Shown: positions 1-13,329 of the stretch, piece by piece
How positions within the stretch are numbered: position 1 is the first letter of the stretch
Layout: the number at the start of each line of letters is the position of its first letter
Assembly (NCBI GenBank): GCA_036971615.1
Contig: JAYKKR010000005.1
Location: 248,001 to 312,000, forward strand
DNA: 64,000 nt
Direction: 5' to 3'
Origin: Amyloporia xantha
Taxonomy: Eukaryota; Basidiomycota; Agaricomycetes; Polyporales; Adustoporiaceae
Notes under the pieces: model-generated
What the model saw: the letters and a program-made list of their open reading frames with translations, nothing else
Told to the model about the DNA's origin: nothing
Database searches by the model: none
Made by a program: the position numbers and the translations under genes

Positions 1-165
1 TAGTCCGTATAGTAGTCCGTAAAGTCCAAGAAGTCCAAGCAGTCCTATACAGTCCCTGGTATGATGGTCCGCTAGATGGTCCGCGCTCCAAGCCCAAAGG
101 TTACTAGTAGTAGTAAGTCCGAAATAAGTCCGTACGTGAGTAGTCCGTTAAAATGTCCGAACGAT
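1..165. repeat. Imperfect AGTCC-rich repeats
   Basis: The pentamer AGTCC recurs many times in the first 160 bases, often as TAGTCCGT or AAGTCCAAG, with irregular spacing. It looks like the eroded edge of a short-unit satellite that probably continues to the left of the window. No coding potential is visible here. Confidence 0.6.
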
Positions 166-481
166 CGTGAAGCAGTGAGAAGATCAGCGTGATCCAACGT
201 GACACAACAAGAACAACAGTCCAAAGAGCGTGAAGTTCATCAAGACGTGACACCGTATCTGCACTTCAATGAAGCAGTAAATATGCGGTCCTGCGAGAAG
301 AGAAGGGAAATAAAAGATGACCGAGGTCAACCGGCGGCTCTGCAGCTCGAATCGGAAAGTGAAGGTTATTCTTCAAGAGGCGGGAGCCTATTTTGACTCC
401 AGGAAGGTTTGTATCTTCGCCGCTTGATAGCCTGACGACATCGTTGCTTGCGGTTAAGGAGCCCGTCACGATTAATGCCTA

Positions 482-2635
482 TCACAACTCACCTAAGAGT
501 GGGAACCTCGCGCTGAGCTTAGTCATGGCGACCATGATTGCTGCCAATTCGCTGCGGACCTCCATAGTGTTGATAGGAGGCCACGACGTCTGCAATCGCA
601 CGACCTCAGACTCCAGCACCCTCGCAGCACCTGACCAACACGGCTGGAGACCACAACTAATCAGCGGAAGACAAATGCTGGCGATACTGACACACGCACC
701 CCAACCAGCGGATCAAGGAAATCAAAGTCGACGTCAGGTATGTGCTTCGCCACGAGGACCAACGATCGCGCAGCCCTCAGGCATCGCTCGCGGGAAATCG
801 GATCGCCTTCCATGAACGGGACGTGCAGGCGGATGATAGAAGCATGCGCCAAGCTGTGAATAACGATCAGAGCGAACTTGTCCTCCGGCACCGCTGCCGA
901 TAACTGATGCAAAGGAAGCAGCGTCGACGCAAAGCGCGTGATAGTATGCTCCAGAACTCCGAAATTATCCATGAAAGAGGTTGAAGTAGGTACCTCTGGG
1001 AACGTATGTTAGCGTCGAGGAGCATCCAGGAAAGTGAAGGACGCACGAGTGTTCCAGCTGGAGGACAAACGGTTCGCAGCCTCAAATAGAGCAGATGCCT
1101 TGGCACGCATAGCTGTAGTTGAGAAACCACTGATGGGATCTGACGTCTGACCTTGGCGCATAAAGAAGCCACGGACGGTAGGGCTTCCAGTCGATACAGC
1201 TATGTCTCCCTGGTAAAAATGAGCAGCGTCAGGGGTAAACGACACAGCAATCAATAAACGACAGCGTGCTCACGCATTCGTACTCATCCATGCTCTGAGG
1301 CCATGGCGTGCTGATACATGTCCAGGGGTGATCGCTGTCCGGAATAATTGACGGACGTCGTAGGGCGACGGACCAGCATCGGTCGAGACTATACACCTGC
1401 CAGAACGTCAATATGCGTTCGCCCCGTTCAATCGTGTCCTTCGCCGGCTCCAGCCTGAACACAGACTCCCATTCATCGCCGCTCGACTGTGGCGTGCGCT
1501 CCTCGGACCCAATCTGGTGCAAGCCAAACTGCACGGTCAGTGAAGCAGCGACGGTGGCGTGGTAGCTTCCCTCAAACAGCCGTCCATTCGAGAGGTAGTA
1601 CATCGACAGCAGGCACGAGGCTTGAATGAGGTCGATCACTTTCGACGAGTACTGGACCGCGTCCGGCATGGCTGCGAGCGCTTGAGACAGGTAGTGGGGC
1701 TCGTGTTCGCTCAGAGACCCTGGCCTCGAGAGGTAGCAGGCCCACAAGTAGATCGCGTTCATCAAGACCGGATGCCGCCGTTCGGAGAGGGGGAGAGTCA
1801 GCGATTCTCGCAATCGGCCCACGTGCACGTCCAGTCCACACTGGTGTCGATGGGGAAGAAAAATCTCCAAGCTGTGCAAAATGGCGTCAGAAAATGGCAC
1901 ATAGCGTCGAAAAGGATCGAAAAACACACAGCATCTGAGCGAGCTCTGCCTGTGGTTCCTGGGATGGGCTGTATGATTCGCTAGTGGACGGGTAGTCCTG
2001 AAGACGACAAACACATTAGATGGGTATCATTTCGCATCAAGGAGGGGTCACGCACAGCTAAACTTGCCCATTGGTTGTCCCACGCATCCATCTCTGCCCA
2101 CGGACTGTCAGTGCACAGGATGTGACTTTGTCAACATTGATCTCACCTTGGAAGGGCGTTGGCGAGGCCGAAGTCGGAAGGCTAAGAGTGCCTGGAGAGT
2201 CGTGACTAGACGAAGAAGACGACCCAGAATAGTACGGCGATGGTGCATGGGGATCAAAGAGTGTTACAGAAGGAGACGAATGTTCGACATTCTCCAGTTC
2301 CTTGATCCTGTTTTCCAGACGAGCGATGTGTTCGCGCATGAGCTGTGTCCTTGTCTTCCCCCTGCCATCGTCATATTCGCATGCCTCTCCCTTTTTTGCA
2401 CGGACGCATTGTTGACAGGCGGGCTTTGCGCCATCGCACCTCTGTGGCTGATGTCAATGTTGGACACAATGAATTTGACTGAAACTCTGACCATTTTGCG
2501 CTTTCGGCACCGCAGACATGCTTTTCCTGCGGAAAGAAGGGGTAAGCTAGGCCGGATTGAGGGGCGATCGATGTGCTGACCTCTCTGAAGAGTGCTCGGT
2601 CCCGGTGTGGGGTTGGACATCCGCTTCTCGGCCAT
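482..2635 (-). CDS. Zn(II)2Cys6 fungal transcription factor
   Basis: Predicted nuclear transcriptional regulator of 587 aa. Eight exons: 2635-2492, 2441-2147, 2093-2056, 1997-1930, 1871-1274, 1209-1047, 995-700 and 643-482; they sum to whole codons with GT-AG borders throughout. The binuclear zinc cluster starts GKACLRCRKRKM and continues across intron 1 as RCDGAKPACQQC and then AKKREAC, giving all six cysteines. It is followed by a short coiled coil (IARLENRIKELENV) and a Ser-rich linker. The middle region (LEIFLPHRHQCGLDVHVGRL, then NAIYLWACYLSRPGSL and LIQASCLLSMYYLSNGR) matches the fungal-specific TF regulatory domain, including the usual FWQVYSLDRCWS segment. The C-terminus ends FPLLGEL. 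The start at 2635 is the nearest in-frame ATG before the zinc cluster. Its target genes cannot be inferred, and no metabolic cluster lies next to it. Confidence 0.88.
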
Positions 2636-5600
2636 TATAAAAATAGTAGGATACGTGAAGGAAAGCAAAGCGGGCACGGAGCAGGATGGGAAAGCGTCCG
2701 CCCGGAACCGAAAGGAAGGTATACACGGTCCAAACTGGCCACCTCCACAGTAGAGTGGAAGAAGGGGAAATGCCAGGGAGAGGACGCCGTACAGAGCTGG
2801 ACGACGTTCTCCTTGAACCGACGGACTCGAGTCAAAGACCACTGACGAAAGTCGAAGCGAGGAACAAGGTGATCATAATGGACGAGTGATGAGTACTTGT
2901 ATCAAATCTGGGTAAGGGCGGAAGTCACGGCTCCGGAACGTAACGACAAGAGGCTAGTGGCAAGCGCCTGCACTGCTTGCCTAAAGGCGGATGGCTGCCA
3001 TGATGGTCATATGAGTCCTCCTTCCCCCCTCTCACAGCGGTCAATCATTCCCGTCTCCCTCCACACTTGGCACCTCTACCCGGCATTCACCACAAAGGCT
3101 GATGAGCACATCCCCCTGCCTTCAACGTCGACGACGGGACACCACTCACGGCCTCTCGACCTCTCTCTAAGCCACGTCCGACGATCGGACCCGGTCATTT
3201 CGAACAGATACGGTCTACAGATCATGCGCGACAAATACTCGGCTCCTTTGCTGGCGCCAGCGTGCCATCAGAGGCCACGGCCACCGTACGCGTACTCTCG
3301 TCGCGCATGGACCAACAGCTCGAAGACGAGTCGGTTCGCGCAACAGGTCTTGGCCCTCACCACGCTCGATCGTACCCCTGTTTCCATGTGCCTTGCCATA
3401 TCAGGTCCTATCCTCCTCGAATGTGATTCGGATTATCTCATCGCTAAATATTAGAGTTTGAGATGTCGGAGGCTGAGCAAGCGCCATTGCAATGCATGAG
3501 ACCGGACAACGCCTCCTCGTAGTGGAGGACACGTGATCGTAGCGATGTATGGCTCATCGCATGTACAGGTGAGTTTGGAGCCAATACATTGAAACCCTAC
3601 TCAAACCCGTGGTACTGATGCGCTTGCCGATTCCCCTAGACCCAATCATACGGTACAGCAAGTGCACCGTCAATTGTATGCTTATCGTGCCTGATGCTTC
3701 CTTTGTTCATCTCATCGGCGGTAAGGTGGGCAGTCGCCTTGTTATCCAGACGATGCTGGATGGCCACGAGGCCTTTTCGAATTATCTTTTTGTTCCATGG
3801 GCTAACCTTCTTTGCGCGCTGTACAATGTCAATTGCCCATCATAGAAGGCCATCTCCGAGGTAGTCAGCCTTCAGGGCTTTCGGCGTCGATTTATTTCAT
3901 TTCCGTTATTGTGCATCGAATTTCTGTCCTTCAAACCCCCACGTCAAACTATGTTTTTCGTGAGCTGAAGAGTGCAGGTTTGACCCCTCCCTTTGTACTA
4001 TAAACGAAAAGTACAATCGCTACCTCCTTGTATCTAGAGGTGGATAAGGTTGCCAAATTTGGCGGCAGGTATGTATACAGATTACCGACTCGCTCTGATT
4101 AAGCCATTTCATCGTGAGCATGACATAAGAGCGTTCACCATTCTCCGCTTGCCAAAAGGATGTTGTAATCGTTGATGTGCCTACTATGATTCCTCTTTTC
4201 GAAGCTAATGCGACGCACCGTGGCATGACAAAATAGGTGCTTTCGCAAGTTGACTGTGCTCTCATACAGGAGGTTCTGTACTCTCTCTGACAATGTTTCA
4301 ATGATCCTGTGGAGTCAGGTCCGCGCGGATTCTCTCTTTCCTCCCACACATGTAGTGAGTGTCCGCACCACTTCCGGCGCGTTTCATACATGCACAGTAG
4401 CACCTTGATCAATATATCTTGCAGAAACTTACATTTTGTCGTGCTTTACCGTCCGGTGAAGCTGCAACGGAACGTAACGGTGGTTCTGGAAATCATATCT
4501 CCTTCGGAACGAATCGACCATCAAAGGTTATTTCTAAAAACCTCCTCTTCATTGGCACGTTCGTGTTCATGCGATCTGGCGCCGTCATGGCTATCTTCCG
4601 CCGGCAGTGTCGGGAAATAGTCGACTTTAGTTCAGCGCACATTGTGTCCGCTGCAGATCAGCGCGCTCGCCTCTCAAGACACCCGCTCGACATGCAAGCG
4701 TCCATCATCCACATGCTTCATTGGCGAAAATAATGCCCGGGGCTTGGGGCTTGTCACTATACCGAGGGATCTCAAATTCTGTCGCTTCGTCAAACATGTC
4801 TTGACACGTCTTCGTTGTGATCTGCGGAACATTTATGCTTCCGACCACAGCCTACCTGCCTCATCATAATGTCTGCACTATCTTGAGGCCGCGCGAGACC
4901 ATGCCGCGGGAGCGATCTGCTTGACAGAACACAGCCACTATGGTTGGACTGACGCGCGAGAGCCATTCTCTGCCGGTAGTGTTCTAGCGTGTGAACGCTA
5001 GAATAGGATAGTTTCGGATCAGGAATGCATCTCGTAGAGCCGCGCCTTCGACGTCGGGAAAGAGTCTGCGGTGCATGATGTAACTGTCTCTAAACGACGC
5101 GGGAACGCTGTAGGGTTCGTGAGGCGATGCGGTTATTCTTGAAACAATGTCCTTACTAGTTGGCGCTCGTTCATCAAGCGTAGTCGAGCAAAGTGTTGGC
5201 CGAGATTTGACTGAAAGTATGGCCCACAACGATCATCCTCAATTGCAAGAGTACTACGGTCTACAAGACTACAAGCGGCAGTGTACGTACGTACGTAGTT
5301 AATTCCACCGGCGTCTATCGCAGATAGCTTGATCGGTGATCTCAGGCGCGCCACCCGTGTTCCGCCAAGCCGCCACTCATGTCGACAGTGTAAGATTCCG
5401 AGCCTCGCGATGGATGAGCATTGAGTGATGCTTAGGCGGTCACGTCGAAGGGGACATCCGCCTACGGATTGACCACAAGTTTTAGGTTCTCCGTGAAATC
5501 ATTTTCGGGGTCGCTTAGGGCGCTGCCGGCATTAAAGATGCACCGAGAGGCACTGCAGTGTCCACCCTATGTCCAAATGTATTTTCAGGGTTTGAGGACG

Positions 5601-8600
5601 CGAAATCGCCATGTGCCACTGGGCACGGATAGGATACGAACCATGTCTGTTTTCACACACAATGGTTATTCCCGTCTGTATACTAAGAACATGGGCTAGA
5701 AAGTAACGTGCACTCCGGTCAAAAGAATCACGGAGTAATGGAAGCGGCGATGCGACAGGAAGACGTGCACAACATGTTCGAAGCATGTATGGTCATCTGC
5801 AACAGCGCCGCCGCATCTGACCTGCCCGGGCAACGCCTGTAACACGTTGTCCCCTCTGCAGAAGTGTGAGACGTGAACCTCGGTGATACGTTCCTCTATA
5901 CAATTCACCACTTGACAAGAGATGCCTCGCAAGCGCACTATACAGGTTCCAGAATTACAGGGGACTCCGTGTTCATGCTCGATTTGTGAGGTGAAGTCGA
6001 GATGTTCCTAGGGTGAATGTGGCCGCCAGTCATGATACATGATGATATCGCTGTCATGAACGCTCGATGCGGTGGTCCAAATTTACCATACACCGCGTTT
6101 CTGATTTGAAGAGAAACTAAGTGTGATGCAGCAAGAGGTGCCCCATGAAGACTCGTGGTCGAAAATGCTTTCATGAATACACCTTCCGAATAGCTTTATC
6201 GCGCGTGCCGTTAGCGCACAGCGGCGGTAGTGATCAAAGTCAACCTACGGACCTGCAAGTTGGACACTACAAGCTGGACACAGATATAAGCAGGCGCTCC
6301 GTTCCTTGGGCTTGAAGCTGTGCATATACTGCCGTACGGATCGGCGCAAGTATGTCAGATGACCGCAAAAAGAGCCAAAATTCCAAAATTATTAATCAGC
6401 CTGTGCCTTAGGATAAAATCCAGTCGGCTGCGATCCCCAAAATGGAAGCAATCACGAATTATGCTCAGTAGCAGACGCTGATCCACGCTCACCTTAACAA
6501 GGTACGCATTTGCTATCTCCACGCTTGTCAGAAACAACTAATCGAAGAACCGGTTCTGAAATTCGCCATAGATACGAGGGTTCGTCGAGCGTACATCGAA
6601 AAAATGCGACCATCGACCATTCGACTAGATCTTGAAGTGAATCAGCGGTTGCGGCAGAAAATGCCAAGGAGCCATCACCCTTGCGCAAGTAGAGCAAGTC
6701 CATGAGGCGTAGAGTACTGTCGAGAGGTGACCCAGAGAAAACAAGGACACTCACGGTAAAAATGGTAAGATCCGTCTTCATGGATCATGCTGTCCAACAG
6801 TCAGACATGAACTGCGGTGATAATCGATGGAATCTCTTTCAGGATGTCTATTTTGGATTCCACGATACGGCAGTGATGACACGTCACAGAATTACAAGGT
6901 TTAGGAAGCTTCTGGCGTCTTGGAGTACACAGTAGACGTCAGCGAGAGTCCAAGGACTTTGGGGTGCAGGTGTACTGCCTCTTAGATGGAATGAGTCATG
7001 AGCGACTGCGACTGATAGTAATACAAAGGGAGGCGGAACACATACCCTCATAAGACGGTCCATTGCCGGAAGGCCTGCGGCTGGGCAGCCTGTACTTTTC
7101 TGAACCCCAGAGGGAAGTACGGGACTCGGAGCTGTGCCGTTGAGTGTGAGGCTGAACGTGTTTCCTTCGTCTATTTGTCGTGATGAAGAAGTATAGAAGA
7201 TTGTGAATCAGACGACAGCATCGGTCATAAGAAACCGGAGTAAGCCTGCGCGAACCTGAGTACGCTGGCGACGCTAGCTTCACCGCCAAATGTCATTACA
7301 TAAATCTGGTTCCTGGGAGTTCATCAGCGCGCGCGCGATGTGCAACCAGGAAGCGTGCAGTATATAAGCAAAAGAGAAAGGGGTTTTCTGACCGTGATGA
7401 GAGGCTGCAAGGTCGGCGTTAGAAATCGTAAATCACAAGACGGCCTCAAAAGCCCTTACAAGCAAACATATTATCCAGAATATGCCAAACCAGCAATATA
7501 CTGCTCGTAACACGCCTGTATCGATACAGATGTACGCCATCGCCGACTAATTGGGATGCTTAGAAATTAGAGACAATGCCAATCAGTCGTGTATTTCCCG
7601 TTATGACACTGGAGCCCATTTTATGTATGGGCAAAAAATATGAACCTTCACCATTGTAGGTTATGATGGAGAAGGGCACTTGTCGCCGAAGGCTGATAAA
7701 ATAAGTTCTTTATTCCCAACACGGATAGCATTGCCGGCATGCCCCTTCACCACACTGCTGGCATTCTGCACGACACGAGATGTAAGTGAAGCGAATCTGA
7801 TCATGGACGTGGATATTGGATATTACAGAGTATAGCTCGGGCTGCGAGGCTGGCTCGCCGTTCCGAAGGTCGAAGCATGTTTCAGTAAATTTCCTGTCCG
7901 GATTTTGGGGTCCAGATGGCTAACCCAAATCTACCACCCACTGCTAGTTAGATGCATCCTTTCAAGAAATACGTCGAATCAAAGCTTACCACTTCACATA
8001 AAGAATATGTCCTCCCCTTCAAGTTCTTAGTAAGCGCGCTAGAATCCCTGATGCGCATATCTACAGGCGTCTAACTCAATACCGCAACCCGGCGTTTGTA
8101 CGCACCGACTAGTACTGCTGACCGACGACCTACACCACCCCGAAGAATATCAGTAGGTTCACATGAGAATCAAAGCCCGCTGCTTCAAGTTTTACATGTT
8201 CCGATGGCGACGTGTCTAGCAGTCAGACTGTCGTTCCGGGTTGGGAAATGTGCGCAGTTTTATTTCTTTGTTCGACGAAGGCATATCTCACCATATCGAG
8301 TAGACCTGCCAGTGAACTAAGTGCTTGCTGTTTCGAATGTTGGAGAAGACACTACCATAGATAATGATTGACTTGTAGACGGCAGTCGCGGTCTCTGGAA
8401 CTCATTTAACTCAGCTCCGAGTCACGTTGTGAACCTGTCAACAGGGTATGCAGATTAAGAGATGTCTACCGGGACATAGTGGCGAGCAACAGTAATACAG
8501 CCAGTGCAATATACATTTGATGAGGCATAGCCAATTTGAAATTATATGCAGGTGCGACCATGCAACTAATATCGAATGCGTACAACTACGGATAATTTGG

Positions 8601-8716
8601 ACAATGAATAGCAGATACGATGATCAGGGAACTCTGAGTGTGCACAAGAGTAGGACGGGCTCAACCATCCTACGGCATTCGACTAGATAATGCATAGAGA
8701 TGACTTGGACACCTGA
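2636..8716. other. 6 kb gene-poor stretch, no supportable gene
   Basis: Only short ORFs without recognisable domains or consistent splicing are present. One fragment looks once-coding: on the minus strand about 7290-7030 a reading of the type GGEASVASVLRFAQAY, then an intron-like gap, then GNTFSLTLNGTAPSPVLPSG. The reading degenerates downstream, so it is at most a pseudogene remnant. A minus ORF at 6494-6781 has no recognisable family. I see no transposase, reverse transcriptase or terminal repeats. Confidence 0.4.
7030..7300 (-). pseudogene. Possible degenerate secreted-enzyme fragment
   Basis: Two stretches in compatible orientation read like real protein: MTFGGEASVASVLRFAQAYS near 7290, and a segment containing TFSLTLNGTAPSPVLPSG and AAGLPAMDRLMR near 7150-7030. 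An intron-like acceptor (AATAG) lies between them. Further 3' (6950-6800) every frame is broken. I cannot name the family with confidence. A degenerate fragment fits better than a working gene. Confidence 0.25.
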
Positions 8717-10216
8717 CTAGCAGTCGCCGTCATCGTCGTCCTCGAAGCCGCACGCAGTGCGGATGGAGTCAAGCAGAATGTCGTCGTAATCACCACCGGC
8801 CTCCCACATGGCGAACCCACGTAGGTTGTTCGAAGCGATGTAACTGCCCTTAGCAGCGAAGGACTCAGCGTTGTCGTAAGAGATCATGACGCCAGTGGAC
8901 TGGTTGAAGACGTAAGGCTGGGAGCGGGGAAGACTAGTCAGTAACAAGGGCTTTTGCTAAATCTAAAGATGGGCCTACAGTTTGACTGCACTCGTCGTAA
9001 CTGTAGTCGATGCCTTGTGCGACCGAGCCATTCGGGAAGAGGTATCCGCCGTCGATCATCCCCCAGAAGTCGAAAACACCAGACGGGCCAGAAGTAACAC
9101 CACATACATCTGTGTTGTTCTCGCTGTCCCAGGCATCGCCAAGAGGCTGCAGGGATGCGTTGAAGAGAGGGAACGAAGCGAGCGCCGTTCCATCAGGGAT
9201 GAGTGCATTGGCAACGTCCACCTGATATGAATGGCCGTATGACGCAACACCCAACACGATCTGGTGAGTCGGCATGCCTGCTGCTGTCCACGCTGCAATG
9301 GCGCTGACGGCGCTACCTGCTTGATCAGCAGCCGGCGCACAAGTGTCGTTCAGGGGCGAGTTCGGGCCTACAGCATTGCTCCAGCTGCCCCAGATGTCAT
9401 AGTTCATGACGTTGATCCAGTCCAGAACCTCTGCGAAGCCCGTCACGTTGGTGACACCTGTAAACGGAGTGATTGGTGTCGACGCGGTCAGTGTCAGGTT
9501 TGAACCGACCGGGTCCGCACGAAGAGCCTTGAGGAAGGACAAAAAGTTGCTAGAGTCGTTTGCAGAGACAACATTGCATCCAATGCCCTGGTTACCAGGG
9601 TATTCCCAGCTACGTGACTAGGTTAGCACTATTTTTGACAATGTCAGACGCCGACCTACTCAAAGTCGAGACCATCCAGGCTATATGCCTGGGCGAAGTC
9701 TGTGATGGTCTTGACAAAGTCGGTACGGTTCTCCTCCGATCCAACATCGGACGAAAAGAACTGGGAACCACCCCACCCGCCAACAGACACCATGGCGCTC
9801 ACATTCTGGGAGAGAGTTAAGACTGGACGAACTGAACACTTCCGATGCCCCAACTTACATTCTGCTTCGCCATAGAAACAAATTGCGGTAAGAGATCGGC
9901 ATCAGAACCGTTCAGCGTGATGTTGCTGACGGTGGGAGTAGTGATGCTGTACGCCAAAATCTCAGTACCGTGCGTGATGCATGATGCATGATATCATAGC
10001 TACTCACGCAAAAGAGTAAATCAGGTGAGTGTACTTATCCCAGCTCACGTTGTTCAAAGTGAAGTTGTCGGCGTGCCAACCGGCATACCATGAGGCAGAT
10101 ACCATGTCTACCGTAGCATTGGTAGAATTTGCGAGCGCATCCCGAGCAAAGAACGGATAACTGGTTGCATGAACAGCAGGGACAGCAAGAAGACCCAACG
10201 ACAGGAAGGACAGCAT
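8717..10216 (-). CDS. GH18 chitinase, secreted
   Basis: Endo-acting family 18 glycoside hydrolase predicted to cleave chitin outside the cell. It has 424 aa in five exons: 10216-10008, 9946-9859, 9805-9660, 9609-8979 and 8917-8717. The N-terminus is a signal peptide (MLSFLSLGLLAVPAVHA). The barrel begins VSASWYAGWHADNF and passes VSVGGWGGSQFFSS. The catalytic motif DGLDFDWEYPG is recreated only when the intron at 9659-9610 is removed, and it supplies the DxxDxDxE acid. Later landmarks are VMNYDIWGSW, LGVASYGHSY and GFAMWEAGGD. The protein ends in an acidic tail (EDDDDGDC), with no separate chitin-binding domain. A TATA-like run (TATAAATATAAAGG) lies about 105 bp upstream on the minus strand. 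Roles in wall remodelling, mycoparasitism or chitin feeding are all possible. Confidence 0.95.
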
Positions 10217-10320
10217 TATGGTCGACGTAAAAGAGTGGACTGAGTGCAACAGGTGGAGGTCGAGAAACCAAAGACAGTGGATCTGGCCTTTGAAAAAAAC
10301 AACTTCGGACACGCTGAACT

Positions 10321-10340
10321 TGCCTTTATATTTATATTAC
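10321..10340 (-). promoter_or_regulatory. TATA region of the GH18 chitinase gene
   Basis: On the minus strand an AT-rich TATAAATATAAAGG block lies about 105-120 bp before the chitinase ATG at 10216. It is the only TATA-like element in that promoter. Confidence 0.5.
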
Positions 10341-11277
10341 AGGCCACGTGCGACTGCGTTGCAGAGGCAGGCAGCCGGCGGCATTCAAATTTCACAGCCC
10401 CTTAATGCGGGGATAAATCAGCCTATTTGATGGTGCCGGTGTTTCGCCAAGATCTCGATCTGCCCACATACATGCAACCTGCACATACAACATTGCAGCC
10501 TTATATCTGTGTTGTTGAGAATACTTATTTTCCGAAGTTGCAGCATGATTTGATCTTTCTCGTCACCGCAGTGAGCGACCGGTCGGCAGCCGAGAAAACC
10601 AACACCGGAGAACTCCGAGCGATCGTGTAAACGACGATCGAATCTCGGCGAAGGCGACGTCTCCCACACTCTATTCTCCGAAAGTTATTTTTGTTTCCGT
10701 CCTCGTTTCGACTGGCACGACCTGCGTGTCGATGTACATGTGCTTGACGGATGGTGTCACGCAGACACTATCCGTGCGTGCCCTGCTGCGACCCAATGTC
10801 AGGCCTAAAGAGCAAGCCTCTATGACCCGGCAGCTAGCCTGAGTACTCTGACACCGACAAGGCGAGGGACTGTGCGCTTCTTAGTCTTTACTGAAAATGA
10901 AATCTACTTGATGGGGAACTGTGCTTATGTTCCCTCTCTCTGCTCTGAGGCCGTAGCATAACATACAGTAGTAAGTAAAGCGGCCTACCTATCACGATTC
11001 TTGAGTAATTAAAAGACGAACGTATTCACAGGACGTCTTAGGTCCCCTTTAGCATGGAATTTTGTTTATTCTTGCCCACCAGCTGCAAAGCTAAATCATT
11101 GCCTAAGAGTCAGCATGCGGCGGGCGTCCTGCTCCCTTTGCGACCCGCCAGCGTTGACGCGTGTCTCGATCGCGTTCGATCACGTGAGGAGACGACCTTC
11201 GGCTTCCCTGCCTCATGGCTTATATAGGCTTGAAAGGAGGCATCGCCTCCCCCAACTACTTTGTCTTGCTCTCCGAC
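10341..11277. other. Intergenic region between divergent genes
   Basis: Divergent promoter space between the chitinase (minus) and the helix-rich gene (plus). Only short ORFs without domains occur. A TATATA motif at 11220-11226 probably serves the gene starting at 11278, which argues against the upstream in-frame ATG at 11215. Confidence 0.5.
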
Positions 11278-12680
11278 ATGGCTGTGTCAGGTAGCAACAC
11301 AACTGGGTCGAGTCCCCCTTCTTACACTTCTTCTTCGGGCAATGATAATGTTGACAAACTCAAGGAGTGCTTCGCTACGCTTGTGGGTGATCAGCTCGAG
11401 ATTCAGAAGCTTTTCAAATCCGTTGCTGGCCAACTCGAGACGACGCAGCAGATCGGCGAGGGCCACCCGCTGGCCGAGGAATGGAACAGACTGCGTCAGG
11501 TCAGCTGCGCTTGGGCGTTTCTTGCTGTACAGGAGATCTCACACGGTCCTTCCAATCACCTTTTAGAGGCATCGGAAGATATATCGCGATTCGCAGCACA
11601 ATGCCGGACAGTGTGCGAGTTTTCTGAACAGTCGGTCTTATTAAATTTGACATTGGAACAAGCCTTGACGAATACCACATTTAGATTATGTGGAAGTGGT
11701 CATTCCGTTGGCGCAATCGGCGATGGCTTTGGAGGACAAGAAAGTGATGATCAATAAGTTCCTTGAGGTATTCTGCGATGCTTGTGTATTTGGACGGCTT
11801 TTGATCATGATGACAGGCTATTACTATACATCAAGATACCGCCAGACGTGTTGCGACCAAATTTCATGAGCTTGGGAAGGACGTTGAGACATTCCAACTC
11901 AAAGTTGCCAGTGCTCTTAGAAGTCAGGCGGAACCTGCCGGATTTTTCCAGCAGGTCTGGTCAGGACTAGAAGAGTAAGCATTATACATATTGTCACTTT
12001 TCTCCCATCTAAATCGGATTTATGTTAGGCTTTGTATGACCATATGGCAGGTAAGTCAGCTGGCTTGGCATTTCGACGACCCCTTGCCAATATAGTCAAT
12101 TCATAGGCATTGTACAAGTTGTTGAAAGCAATGGTTGACACATTTCATTCAATGCTTTCACGCATTCGGACTATCCGCTTCTTCTGTGGTATGTTTCCAT
12201 CATTATGGCAACCCTGTTCGTCTGACAAGTTGTGATCAGGCATCCGCATTGACATCGAGTTTGAGCGCTGTAAGTTGCATAATATTGTCGGATGGTTCTC
12301 AGTGAATTCAATACCCGTATAGATTCTCATCTACCGTCAGAGGTCCATGAGATACCCACCAGAGGCAATGCCACGCAAATCAAGGAGGATTGCAAGGATC
12401 TTAGCGACAAGCTCACTGGCTTCGAGGATGCGTGGCACACAGTAAGGCTGTCATGCTCAGACCTCCTGCTCAATGTTGCTATGGCCAACAGTTTGACTGT
12501 GAGTATGTCTCTCGTCTGGCCTGCACCGCGTGCTGATTCATTCGTCTATGATTTACCTTTACTTCTCGACAGTCCGTACCTGCCGCATGTGATGCCAACT
12601 TACGTTCTGCGGCAATTATATACACACCACTTTTGGAGTGTCTTCGGGCGTACTCGCAGGGCAAGTCGCCCGATCTTTAG
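11278..12680 (+). CDS. Helix-rich protein of unknown function
   Basis: Protein of 308 aa in nine exons: 11278-11499, 11567-11612, 11685-11767, 11817-11974, 12029-12050, 12107-12188, 12240-12269, 12323-12498 and 12573-12680. The exon lengths give one continuous frame with GT-AG borders. There is no signal peptide. After a Ser/Thr-rich head the chain is almost all amphipathic helix: DKLKECFATLVGDQLEIQKL, PLAQSAMALEDKKVMINKFL, ARRVATKFHELGKDVETFQL and ASALRSQAEPAGFFQQVW. The central helices suggest a long coiled-coil bundle. The ATG at 11278 is preferred over the in-frame 11215 because a TATA motif sits between them. I do not recognise a characterised family. The helical-bundle layout faintly recalls alpha-helical bundle proteins, but nothing supports a specific role. 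Confidence 0.75.
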
Positions 12681-13329
12681 TATTGCAGATCGGATTCGTA
12701 TCTTTTCTTCGCTCTTAGTGATCGTTCAGCATCTTGTACGCCTGTAGGCATAGCATTTTTCTGTTGTAATACCCGTGTAAGCTCAGTAGTGAACGTCCTT
12801 GACTCTCTAGCATGGTCTAGTTACAAACCATTATGCATTATGATTTCCCTGCGGGCATCACGATGGTGTGACAAGGCGCGTTGTGTTTTCACGTGGTTTG
12901 TCACGTAGGTATAGGGTACTCTTATCAGGTACGCGTAGATCGATTCCTGCGACGACCACTATAACCCCCCAGCAACTCTAGATCTCTGTGTTACCTGTGA
13001 ACGATTCACTAATTGAATACTGTGAGCTCCGAATATGTGTTCGCAATGAGGTCCACGACATAGTACGTAGTATCAATGCTTACATGATGACAAGGTTTAG
13101 CGGATTTTATGTCGAGAGCTGTGGCGTCACGATCAGGAGCTCGAAATTTGGTATTCGAAATTTGGTATCTAACGCGTCAGATACTTTCCCCAATATTCCC
13201 ACCACTGTGGCTGGAAACAAAGGACATGTCTTAACGCTTTGTCCTGTCAACCTATTATAAAGACAATGGCCCAAATGTCGGCCTCAATCCCCCCTTCAGT
13301 CGTATCTCAAACCCCTATAGACAATCCAA
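12681..13329. other. Intergenic; TATA box near its right end
   Basis: No gene is supported here. A TATTATAAAG motif at 13253-13262 lies about 70 bp before the ATG at 13330 and is the best promoter signal. Confidence 0.45.

Noticed and set aside
11215..11277. Upstream in-frame ATG of the helix-rich gene
   Set aside because: The TATATA motif lies at 11220-11226, downstream of that ATG, so transcripts probably start after it.
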